Shown here one piece after another: positions 1 to 5,290 of a DNA stretch of 5,323 bases. The stretch is from Euryarchaeota archaeon UBA438. Lineage in GTDB: Archaea; Thermoplasmatota; Poseidoniia; Poseidoniales; Thalassarchaeaceae. Below the pieces are notes generated by a model. The model was not told the origin of the DNA, made no database searches, and saw only the letters and a program-made list of their open reading frames with translations. A program made the position numbers and the translations under genes. Where the stretch lies: contig DAQP01000009.1 in the NCBI GenBank assembly GCA_002504435.1, positions 1 to 5,323 of the forward strand, written 5' to 3'. Within the stretch, counting starts at the first letter, position 1, and each line of letters starts with the position of its first letter.

Positions 1-1182
1 CGCTACCATATTCATCAGATGCAACTTCATGTGCCCAGCTTGAATTCCTACAGTTGCCAATGCCCTTAGTGCCCCTAAATTCTGGGCAAGACCTGCAGCA
101 GCCATTACTTTCGCTAGGTCATTGGCGGTCCTTAGCCCCAGTAGGGCCACGTTGGCTTGAGCACCAGGGTGAATCCTTACTGCCCCCCCTACCAATCCGA
201 CTGCCATTGGTATCTCTATGGAGCCAACTAGGTTGCCATCGCCGTCCTTCTCCCAGTGAGTCATAGACCCATATTCCCTTCGAAAAGCGGCATACGAGTG
301 TGCTCCAGATTCTATTGCCCTCCAGTCCTGCCCACAAGCTATGGCGACAGGGGAAATTGCATTCATAATCCCCTTGTTGTGAGTGGTCGCTCTGAACGGA
401 TCTGCCGCAGCGAAATGATATGCCTGAATAACCCCATCAATTACTTCTGATCCACGTACTGGGTCGTCTCCCGAATCAGACATTTCTTCCGGCGTGAATG
501 TCGCACTCACTCTAGCGAGCCTGTGTACAGCAAGATTGCTAATTATTCTGAGAATCACTGTTCCAGATGACAGAGACTCAATCCTCGGAGCTATCGTTTC
601 TGCCATCGTGTTTACTGCATTTGCCCCCATTGCGTCCCTGCAATCGACCAATATGTGCACTATTACCATCGGGCCTGAACCAGTTTCAATGATCCTAGCT
701 TCTATCTCTCTGCATCCGCCTCCAAATTTAACTAGGATCGGATCAACATCATTGCAGGCGGAAATCAACTCTTCCGATGCCGCCAATATTGATTCCTTCG
801 CAGCTTCGGGGTCATCGCAACCAACAACCTGTATCTGCCCAATCATCACAGGTTCATCATTGTCCGACCTAAAGCCCCCCTTCGACTGGCACCTCTTGGC
901 CATGTTGGAAGCAGCCGCTACTACGCTGGCCTCCTCTACTACGAATGGTATCAGGTAATGCTCATCATCTATGATGAAATTAGTAGCCACCCCTATTGGC
1001 AGGGAATAAGTTCCGATGACATTCTCTATCATTCTGTCTGCGGTTTCTTCATCCAGCTCCCCATTGGCTGCCCATGCATCTACCATGTCTCCTCCGAGCC
1101 CTGCAATGCCTGCAAGCATCTCTCTTCTCTCTGATACTGATAGTTTGTAGAAACCCTTCAATCTGCTATTGTCAACTGGCAT
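1..1182 (-). CDS. mvaA: Class II HMG-CoA reductase, C-terminus cut by window edge
   Basis: Hydroxymethylglutaryl-CoA reductase makes mevalonate from HMG-CoA with NAD(P)H, feeding isoprenoid and hence archaeal membrane lipid synthesis; it is cytosolic, with no membrane segments visible. The open frame runs off base 1, leaving 394 residues. The class II type is recognised from ENVIGTYSLPIGVATNF (53-69), VVEEASVVAAASN (81-93), DCRDAMGANAVNTMAE (180-195, cofactor-binding DAMGAN), THNKGIMNAI (267-276), QDWRAIESGAHSYA (285-298) and QAGHMKLH (381-388). By comparison with the Pseudomonas mevalonii enzyme (about 428 residues), catalytic Glu83, Lys270, Asp286 and His384 are all present; roughly 30-35 C-terminal residues are missing. 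I chose the ATG at 1182 because MPVDNSRL aligns with the start of that enzyme and puts the Glu at the same position 83. An in-frame ATG at 1221, with GAGGAG 13 nt upstream, would add 13 residues. The family call is firm; the start is less so. Confidence 0.95.
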   Translation of the reverse strand, partial: MPVDNSRLKGFYKLSVSERREMLAGIAGLGGDMVDAWAANGELDEETADRMIENVIGTYSLPIGVATNFIIDDEHYLIPFVVEEASVVAAASNMAKRCQSKGGFRSDNDEPVMIGQIQVVGCDDPEAAKESILAASEELISACNDVDPILVKFGGGCREIEARIIETGSGPMVIVHILVDCRDAMGANAVNTMAETIAPRIESLSSGTVILRIISNLAVHRLARVSATFTPEEMSDSGDDPVRGSEVIDGVIQAYHFAAADPFRATTHNKGIMNAISPVAIACGQDWRAIESGAHSYAAFRREYGSMTHWEKDGDGNLVGSIEIPMAVGLVGGAVRIHPGAQANVALLGLRTANDLAKVMAAAGLAQNLGALRALATVGIQAGHMKLHLMNMVA

Positions 1183-1234
1183 CTCAATCAAACCTAGTCG
1201 GCAGGCCACGCCTTCTAACATTTTGCGGGAACTA

Positions 1235-1240
1235 CTCCTC
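1235..1240 (-). promoter_or_regulatory. Possible ribosome binding site for the upstream HMG-CoA reductase start
   Basis: GAGGAG on the minus strand lies 13 nt before the ATG at 1221 and 52 nt before the ATG at 1182. The spacing is long for the first and far too long for the second. The next in-frame stop upstream is TAA at 1288-1290, so no earlier ATG is available. The site favours the 1221 start weakly, against the homology argument for 1182. Confidence 0.3.
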
Positions 1241-1332
1241 GATAGTTGCTTAGTCCGACCATTTGCAATTCCCCAGATCCCTGGTAATTACTCCAATAAT
1301 CACGAATAATTTTCAGGAAAATACTCATAAAA

Positions 1333-1358
1333 AAGCGTTAATTTAACCATTAACGCTT
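1333..1358. repeat. Perfect 10-bp inverted repeat with 6-nt spacer
   Basis: Arms AAGCGTTAAT (1333-1342) and ATTAACGCTT (1349-1358) are exact reverse complements around TTAACC. It contains the first two GCGTTA motifs. It could be a dyad operator or a hairpin. A terminator is unlikely, because no T-tract follows on the plus strand and neither flanking gene ends here, although six A/T pairs precede it when read on the minus strand. Confidence 0.8.
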
Positions 1359-1467
1359 CATTAACGCATAGATAAAGCGTTAGAAATGCGTTAGGGAAGT
1401 ATATCGAAAAATGTTATACTGGATTAATATAATCAGAAAATACTCTATTGAAAAAGCAAATAATGCG

Positions 1468-1477
1468 TTAAAATATA
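1468..1477 (+). promoter_or_regulatory. Candidate TATA box of the AAA+/winged-helix gene
   Basis: TTAAAATATA is centred about 30 nt before the ATG at 1503. Archaeal TATA boxes are centred near 26-27 nt before the transcription start, which would put the start at about 1499 and give a near-leaderless message from 1503. The box overlaps the end of one GCGTTA motif (1463-1470), and two more motif variants cover the predicted start site, so a protein binding these motifs would be placed to block transcription. Inference from spacing and composition only. Confidence 0.45.
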
Positions 1478-1502
1478 CGATATTATGCGTAAGTATGCGT
1501 GA

Positions 1503-3374
1503 ATGTTATGTACTCGTCACACTGGCGCCTCAGTAATGGACCAGAGGGGAATAGATCTTCTCCGACTGCCACCACTAAGGGGAAACCCATTCGATATGAG
1601 GCCAATCGAAAGTGGAAGGGCCGAGGACATAGTTGGCAGAGACCTCCTTCTTGCAAAATGGAGGGAGCACATTATTTCGAAATCACCTAGGATGGCAATA
1701 TTGGTTGGCGAGAGAGGTTCAGGAAGAACTTCGCTGATCAGGGCCCTGGCCTCTCAGACTAAGAAGAGTTACATCGGACAACATTGGCTAGATGGAAATC
1801 CAGTCAACTCTGTAATTCATGAGCTCACAATCCACTTCGGTGATTTCAATCCGCCCAAGACCACCCAACTCATGATTGACAGATTGGTTAGGAATCTGGA
1901 TCAAGAATCTGACTCCCTTCCCTTGATAGCATTCGATTATCCCCCTGAAGTGGATGTTTCTTCCTTCGTTGACCTCATCTCTCCCGTACTTCAGAGGTTG
2001 AGAGCATTCATAGTGGTCGCCCTGACTCCCTCTCAACTTTCTAATATGAGCGAAGAAACTCTGGAGATGTTCGATAGGCCAGAGTTTCTCGAAGGCCTAA
2101 CAACGACCCAGATCCAGCAACTATCTGACAAATTAGTTTCTCGGAAGGCCAAGGAGAGGTGGAAGATAGACGAAAGGCTGCTTGGAGCGATTCGTGACAT
2201 CACCGGAGGTACTCCCCGCGATGTAATAAGGCTACTAAGGGATCTAACTGATGAAAGAAGGGACGTCGGATCCCACGGGACATTAGATAGGGTAATGGGC
2301 TGGAATGTGATAACCGATCAATCACAGCCAGTAAGAGAAACTGTAGTGGAACAAAACTTCACCCAGGCAGAAGACTCCCTAGAATTGGAATATGTGGCCG
2401 AACCCGCCGCTGAAAATCTACAAACGACCCCCGAAGAGGAAGACGAAAAAGAAACAGACATTTCTTCCGAGGAGGAGTATGCTGGCTGGAACGAAGAGGA
2501 CCATCAAGAGGTCCATGAAGACCACGGATTAACTGAGGGGAATTCCGACGACCCCGATGATCTCTGGGAGGAGGACGATTTCCAGACAGAGCAGAATCAG
2601 GTAAATTCGTCGCCTCCAGAAAAGAAGGGGACTCTGGAGGATTTTGTCTACGAGCCAGGCACGGAACCACCGATGCTCGAAACAGGATTTGGCTTCAACC
2701 GCTTGGCCGCGAGATCAAGAAATGCCCCTCCGAAGCCATCAACCCCAGATGGAACCGAGATTATCGATGCATCTACTTTCCATGAACCTCCTCCAAGAAT
2801 TTCAGAACCTCGCCCATCCCCGGAACCAATTGAAAATATTGAAGAGACCATCATCCAAGACTCATCGGCACCAATTGACACTGCGGTAAAGTCAAACTCT
2901 GAATCTGGGGTCATGTCCACAGAGTCAGCGTATTGGTCAGTTGAGGAATCTTCGGAATCAAGCCTTCCTGATTTATCCAATAATCAAACCCCGGAACCCC
3001 CGAAGGCCGTATTTGGAATTGAGGAGGCCCCAGTTGAGGAATTCGCCTTCGAGGAGGAAGTTCCCGAACCATCCCGCCCCATAGTTCCACCCAAGATCTC
3101 GATTTCACCCAAATGGGACGCGGATAACCCCCTGGACGAATCCAAGCTAGCCTCCCTAAATGAGGCAGAGGTCATGATTCTCGAGGCATCTTCGGAAAGG
3201 GAAATTTCCCCTTCAGATGCAGAACTTCAAGCAAGGCTAGAGGTCGGCAGACCAAGGCTCTCCCAGATATACAATGAACTATTCAGGACAGGCCTTCTTT
3301 CTGTTAGGAAACAGGGTAGGAAGAGGCTCTTCAGAATAAGTGAGGCCGCTGCAAGTCATTTCGGAGGAATTTGA
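1503..3374 (+). CDS. Degenerate AAA+ ATPase with acidic linker and C-terminal winged helix
   Basis: I do not recognise a named family for the 623-residue whole. Residues 28-250 look like an AAA+ module: NPF...RP...VGR (28-46), Walker A GERGSGRT (69-76) with Arg75 in place of the invariant Lys, a Walker B-like strand LIAFD (141-145) followed by Tyr rather than Glu, a sensor-1-like VVALT (171-175) and a sensor-2 GGTPRDVIRLL (235-245). About 280-545 is acidic, Pro/Ser-rich and probably disordered, with a small basic island (GFGFNRLAARSRN, 395-407). Residues 551-623 form a winged helix: SLNEAEVMILEA, SPSDAELQARL, GRPRLSQIYNELFRTGLL, then a basic wing VRKQGRKRLFRIS. The order AAA+ then winged helix recalls Orc1/Cdc6, but the linker and Walker change do not fit a standard initiator. 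Start 1503 suits the TATA spacing; an in-frame ATG at 1536 is the alternative. The gene is probably cotranscribed with the DUF357 gene. A DNA-binding role is inference. Confidence 0.85.
   Translation: MLCTRHTGASVMDQRGIDLLRLPPLRGNPFDMRPIESGRAEDIVGRDLLLAKWREHIISKSPRMAILVGERGSGRTSLIRALASQTKKSYIGQHWLDGNPVNSVIHELTIHFGDFNPPKTTQLMIDRLVRNLDQESDSLPLIAFDYPPEVDVSSFVDLISPVLQRLRAFIVVALTPSQLSNMSEETLEMFDRPEFLEGLTTTQIQQLSDKLVSRKAKERWKIDERLLGAIRDITGGTPRDVIRLLRDLTDERRDVGSHGTLDRVMGWNVITDQSQPVRETVVEQNFTQAEDSLELEYVAEPAAENLQTTPEEEDEKETDISSEEEYAGWNEEDHQEVHEDHGLTEGNSDDPDDLWEEDDFQTEQNQVNSSPPEKKGTLEDFVYEPGTEPPMLETGFGFNRLAARSRNAPPKPSTPDGTEIIDASTFHEPPPRISEPRPSPEPIENIEETIIQDSSAPIDTAVKSNSESGVMSTESAYWSVEESSESSLPDLSNNQTPEPPKAVFGIEEAPVEEFAFEEEVPEPSRPIVPPKISISPKWDADNPLDESKLASLNEAEVMILEASSEREISPSDAELQARLEVGRPRLSQIYNELFRTGLLSVRKQGRKRLFRISEAAASHFGGI
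3363..3367 (+). promoter_or_regulatory. Shine-Dalgarno site that decides the DUF357 start
   Basis: GGAGG sits within the last glycine codons of the preceding gene. It is 9 nt from the GTG at 3377 but only 3 nt from the TTG at 3371, so it supports GTG 3377 as the true start and implies translational coupling to the AAA+/winged-helix gene. Confidence 0.7.
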
Positions 3375-3376
3375 AA

Positions 3377-3670
3377 GTGAGTGATGGAGAATTGGTGACT
3401 AGGGAACTAGTGGAGAAATATCTGAGAATTACACAAGAGGCCAGACAGAAGGCAACCTCCCTGGCCAAGGGTGAGGATGATTCTAGTAAGCTGGATTCGA
3501 TGATGGAGATGTGTGATAATTATTACTCGGATGCAAAGCACTTCATGGCTAATGGCGATCTAGTCAGAGCATTCGGAGCAATCAACTACTCGCATGCATG
3601 GCTGGATGCAGCAGTCAGGATAGGGCTAATGGACGGGCATGGGGACGACAGGCTCTTCACCCTCCCCTAG
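3377..3670 (+). CDS. DUF357 family protein
   Basis: A 97-residue soluble protein, predicted largely helical. It matches the DUF357 family, small proteins of unknown function known from archaea, by its C-terminal half: YYSDAKHFMANGDLVRAFG (49-67), INYSHAWLDAAVRIGL (69-84) and a terminal GDDRLF (89-94). The pattern DAK.F...GD.VRAF....Y.H.WLDA is the family core, and the length is typical, so the gene looks complete and intact. No catalytic or metal site is evident and I assign no function. The start is GTG 3377, preceded by GGAGG at a 9-nt spacing; the TTG at 3371 would overlap the previous stop by 4 nt and is too close to that site. The gene begins 2 nt after the AAA+/winged-helix stop, so the two should share a message. 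Its TAG stop lies in a CTAG that also ends the opposing PIN gene. Confidence 0.88.
   Translation: MSDGELVTRELVEKYLRITQEARQKATSLAKGEDDSSKLDSMMEMCDNYYSDAKHFMANGDLVRAFGAINYSHAWLDAAVRIGLMDGHGDDRLFTLP
3667..3670. other. Shared CTAG stop for two convergent genes
   Basis: The palindrome CTAG gives TAG at 3668-3670 on the plus strand (end of DUF357) and TAG at 3669-3667 on the minus strand (end of the PIN gene). The two coding regions therefore overlap by 3 nt tail to tail, with no intergenic space and no visible T-tract or hairpin terminator on either strand nearby. Confidence 0.95.
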
Positions 3671-4035
3671 GGTCCAATTAGCCTCAGCATCCTGCCCGAG
3701 ACGACCTCGATGTAGCTGCACCCTGACATTACAAGCCTCTCCTTTAGTCTGATGTCTATTGTCAATACTGGCCACCCATTTTCAATTGACATTTGCAATA
3801 ACATGTCATCTGTATGGCTCATCCCGGCAGGATTCCCAATCATCGTGCTCCTAGATTCAAGGAGCGGTAATAGGAGCCCTTTCTTCTCAGAAGACAACTC
3901 GACCAATTCATCGAGAACACCGTCCAGAAGCATCAGTTCCGGAGCCCCTATTACGTCTCTCATGGCACTGTCTATGTTCAGTCCGGAATCCATCAGCGCC
4001 GCCCAGCCACAAGCATCGACGAGCACGCCCGTCAT
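3667..4035 (-). CDS. PIN-domain nuclease-like protein (archaeal Fcf1/COG1412 type)
   Basis: This 122-residue protein is a single PIN domain, the metal-dependent RNase fold. The likely acidic site residues are Asp7 in VLVDACGW (4-11), Glu43 in VLDELVEL (40-47), Asp76/Asp77 in HTDDMLL (74-80) and Asp94 in VLTIDIRLKERL (90-101). The last motif is usually a TNDR-like sequence; here Ile replaces Asn before Arg-Leu. Small stand-alone PIN proteins of this type in archaea are related to Fcf1, a ribosomal RNA processing nuclease, and often lie directly after aIF2 gamma, as here. No antitoxin gene is adjacent, so a VapC toxin role is less likely. The ATG at 4035 lies 4 nt after the aIF2 gamma stop and is preceded by GGTGATC (4044-4038), a 7-base match to the archaeal 16S tail complement. 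The function in rRNA processing is inferred from family and context. Confidence 0.85.
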   Translation of the reverse strand: MTGVLVDACGWAALMDSGLNIDSAMRDVIGAPELMLLDGVLDELVELSSEKKGLLLPLLESRSTMIGNPAGMSHTDDMLLQMSIENGWPVLTIDIRLKERLVMSGCSYIEVVSGRMLRLIGP

Positions 4036-4037
4036 TG

Positions 4038-4044
4038 GATCACC
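4038..4044 (-). promoter_or_regulatory. Ribosome binding site of the PIN gene overlapping the aIF2 gamma stop
   Basis: On the minus strand GGTGATC contains the TGA stop of aIF2 gamma and ends 2 nt before the PIN ATG. It corresponds to the downstream part of the full archaeal Shine-Dalgarno GGAGGTGATC. This supports the ATG at 4035 and coupled translation of the two genes. Confidence 0.65.
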
Positions 4045-5290
4045 CTACTATGGTCCCATGGCCAATCAGTCGCCATCTAGAGCCAACCCTCCTGGAGAGG
4101 GTAATCCTACTGCCACTCTTGGCGCAAATTGGGAGCCTGAGATTGAGACTGGCTCCCCCCTTTTTCGAGGAGGAGACAGTTCCAACACTGGTTGCTGTTG
4201 CAGAGTTGACCATTAGCATCTCGTTCGTCTGCAGGGGCTTGACTGCCCCGCCCTCCCCATCTTCGCCTGATACCATTCTATCCAAAAGCTCCAGCTTGAG
4301 CTCAAGCGCCTCCCAGATTGGAGGGAGCTCGCCCTCTCTCGCCATCACTTGGCCTGAGAGGTCGTCCGCCTTGGTGGACATCGGATCCATCGGAGTTGCT
4401 ATTCCACAAAGCCCTCCAGCGTGGGCCTCCTCTAGGTCAAGTCCGCCCGCTTGGATATTTTCTATTTTGGTTTTCAGAGGTACCCACCCGGTTTTTCCGC
4501 CTTCTGAGACCCTGCGTCCAGGGGCAATTAGCACCGAATCGCCCACGTTGAAAGATCCCTCAACGATGCTTCCCCCGATTATCCCCCCTTTCAGGTCGCC
4601 AGGTCTTGAGCCAGGTCTGTTTATGTCGAATGATCTGGCGACGTACATTAGCCCCTTGTCTTCAGCGCTCCTGTCTGGGTTGGGTATGGTCTCCTCTATT
4701 GCCTGTATTAGCATATCCAGATTCACATCATGGTGCGCAGAAACCGGGACAATGGGGGCTCCCTCCGCTATCGTCCCCTCGACAAACGATTTTATTTCTT
4801 CATATGACTCAATCGCCCTCTCTCTGCTTACTATGTCCACCTTATTCTGGACTACCACGATGTTTTCAATTCCCGCAATTTGCAGCGCTGCAAGATGCTC
4901 CCTAGTTTGAGCCTGTGGACAGGTCTCGTTTGCAGACACAAGTAGCAGAGCCCCATCCATTATTGCAGCACCTGATATCATCACTGCCATCAGGGTCTCG
5001 TGTCCAGGGGCGTCGACAAAGGATACTACTCTGAGTAGGTCCTTCTCGGAATCATCCCCTCCTTCGGGGTGCTTCCCTCGTGCGTAGAAATCTCCTCCCT
5101 TTGTCTTGTAGAATGCAGTGTCGGCATAGCCTAGCTTGATGCTTATCCCCCTCTTCCTTTCTTCGGAGTGGGTATCCGTCCAAGTTCCGGATAGTGCCTG
5201 AGTGAGTGTTGTCTTGCCGTGGTCTACGTGTCCGACCATGCCGATATTGACTTCGGGCTGACTAGGTAGGTCTCCTGTCAGCTGAATCAT
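4040..5290 (-). CDS. eif2g: Translation initiation factor aIF2 subunit gamma
   Basis: The GTP-binding core subunit of aIF2, which with alpha and beta carries initiator Met-tRNA to the small ribosomal subunit. At 416 residues it is full length. GTPase motifs are in order: GHVDHGKT (20-27), switch 1 KRGISIKLGYAD (46-57), DAPGHE (93-98), NKVD (149-152) and SAHH (184-187). Domain II begins near MYVARSFDINRPG (215-227) and domain III ends with RRVGSRWRLIGHGTI (400-414), both typical of the gamma subunit rather than EF-Tu or SelB. Unusually, the segment between switch 1 and DAPGH (58-85), which in many archaeal homologues is a four-cysteine zinc knuckle, keeps its length but has no cysteine; the protein's only cysteines are 124, 295 and 389. 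The ATG at 5290 is the first possible start, as TAG lies in frame two codons upstream. It heads an operon with the PIN gene. Confidence 0.97.
   Translation of the reverse strand: MIQLTGDLPSQPEVNIGMVGHVDHGKTTLTQALSGTWTDTHSEERKRGISIKLGYADTAFYKTKGGDFYARGKHPEGGDDSEKDLLRVVSFVDAPGHETLMAVMISGAAIMDGALLLVSANETCPQAQTREHLAALQIAGIENIVVVQNKVDIVSRERAIESYEEIKSFVEGTIAEGAPIVPVSAHHDVNLDMLIQAIEETIPNPDRSAEDKGLMYVARSFDINRPGSRPGDLKGGIIGGSIVEGSFNVGDSVLIAPGRRVSEGGKTGWVPLKTKIENIQAGGLDLEEAHAGGLCGIATPMDPMSTKADDLSGQVMAREGELPPIWEALELKLELLDRMVSGEDGEGGAVKPLQTNEMLMVNSATATSVGTVSSSKKGGASLNLRLPICAKSGSRITLSRRVGSRWRLIGHGTIVG

Larger units (their letters stand above)
1222..1502. other. AT-rich divergent intergenic region, non-coding
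   Basis: This stretch separates the minus-strand HMG-CoA reductase gene from the plus-strand AAA+/winged-helix gene, so it should carry both promoters. I see no coding frame in it. From about 1290 on it is strikingly AT-rich compared with the genes on either side. The part from 1333 to 1502 is filled with GCGTTA-type motifs and one perfect inverted repeat. The stretch 1394-1462 between motif groups is almost pure A/T with short TATA-like strings and no motif copies. On the minus strand, an AAAATTAT string (1313-1306) is the only faint TATA candidate for HMG-CoA reductase; I do not consider it convincing. Confidence 0.75.
1333..1502. repeat. Cluster of eight A-A/T-GCGTTA motifs in both orientations
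   Basis: Six exact copies of AAGCGTTA or ATGCGTTA are visible: 1333-1340 (+), 1351-1358 (-), 1362-1369 (-), 1375-1382 (+), 1386-1393 (+) and 1463-1470 (+). Two variants follow, ATGCGTAA at 1485-1492 (+) and ATGCGTGA at 1495-1502 (+). Reading by eye, I found no GCGTTA or TAACGC elsewhere in the window, so the density is specific to this gap. Copies 1 and 2 form one inverted pair and copies 3 and 5 another (TAACGCAT/ATGCGTTA). Such clusters are typical of operators for a dimeric DNA-binding protein or of initiator-binding repeats at an origin. They do not resemble the published archaeal origin recognition box with its G-rich end. Function is inferred only. Confidence 0.8.

Noticed and set aside
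494..958. Plus-strand open frame of 154 codons
   Set aside because: It lies wholly antisense to the HMG-CoA reductase gene, whose translation matches the family throughout; the frame has no recognisable motif.
1333..1502. Possible CRISPR array from the repeated GCGTTA motif
   Set aside because: Repeats are only 8 bp, occur in both orientations and have irregular spacing (11 to 77 nt), with no uniform spacers and no cas genes.
1499..1690. Alternative overlapping plus-strand frame at the start of the AAA+ gene, considered as a frameshifted start
   Set aside because: The main frame is open through this stretch and already contains the NPF...VGR lead-in and the P-loop, so no frameshift is needed.
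2359..2670. Minus-strand open frame of 103 codons
   Set aside because: It is antisense to the acidic linker of the AAA+ protein; its Arg/Pro-rich composition is what complementing Glu/Asp/Ser codons gives.
3371..3373. TTG as the start of the DUF357 gene
   Set aside because: It lies only 3 nt from GGAGG, whereas GTG 3377 has a normal 9-nt spacing and still includes the whole conserved family core.
3667..4035. PIN protein as a VapC toxin with a neighbouring antitoxin
   Set aside because: There is no small antitoxin-like gene on the same strand next to it; its upstream partner is aIF2 gamma, which fits the Fcf1-like context.
4035..4910. Plus-strand open frame of 291 codons
   Set aside because: It is antisense to aIF2 gamma, which is unmistakable; the Ser/Pro-rich product reflects the complement of that gene's codons.
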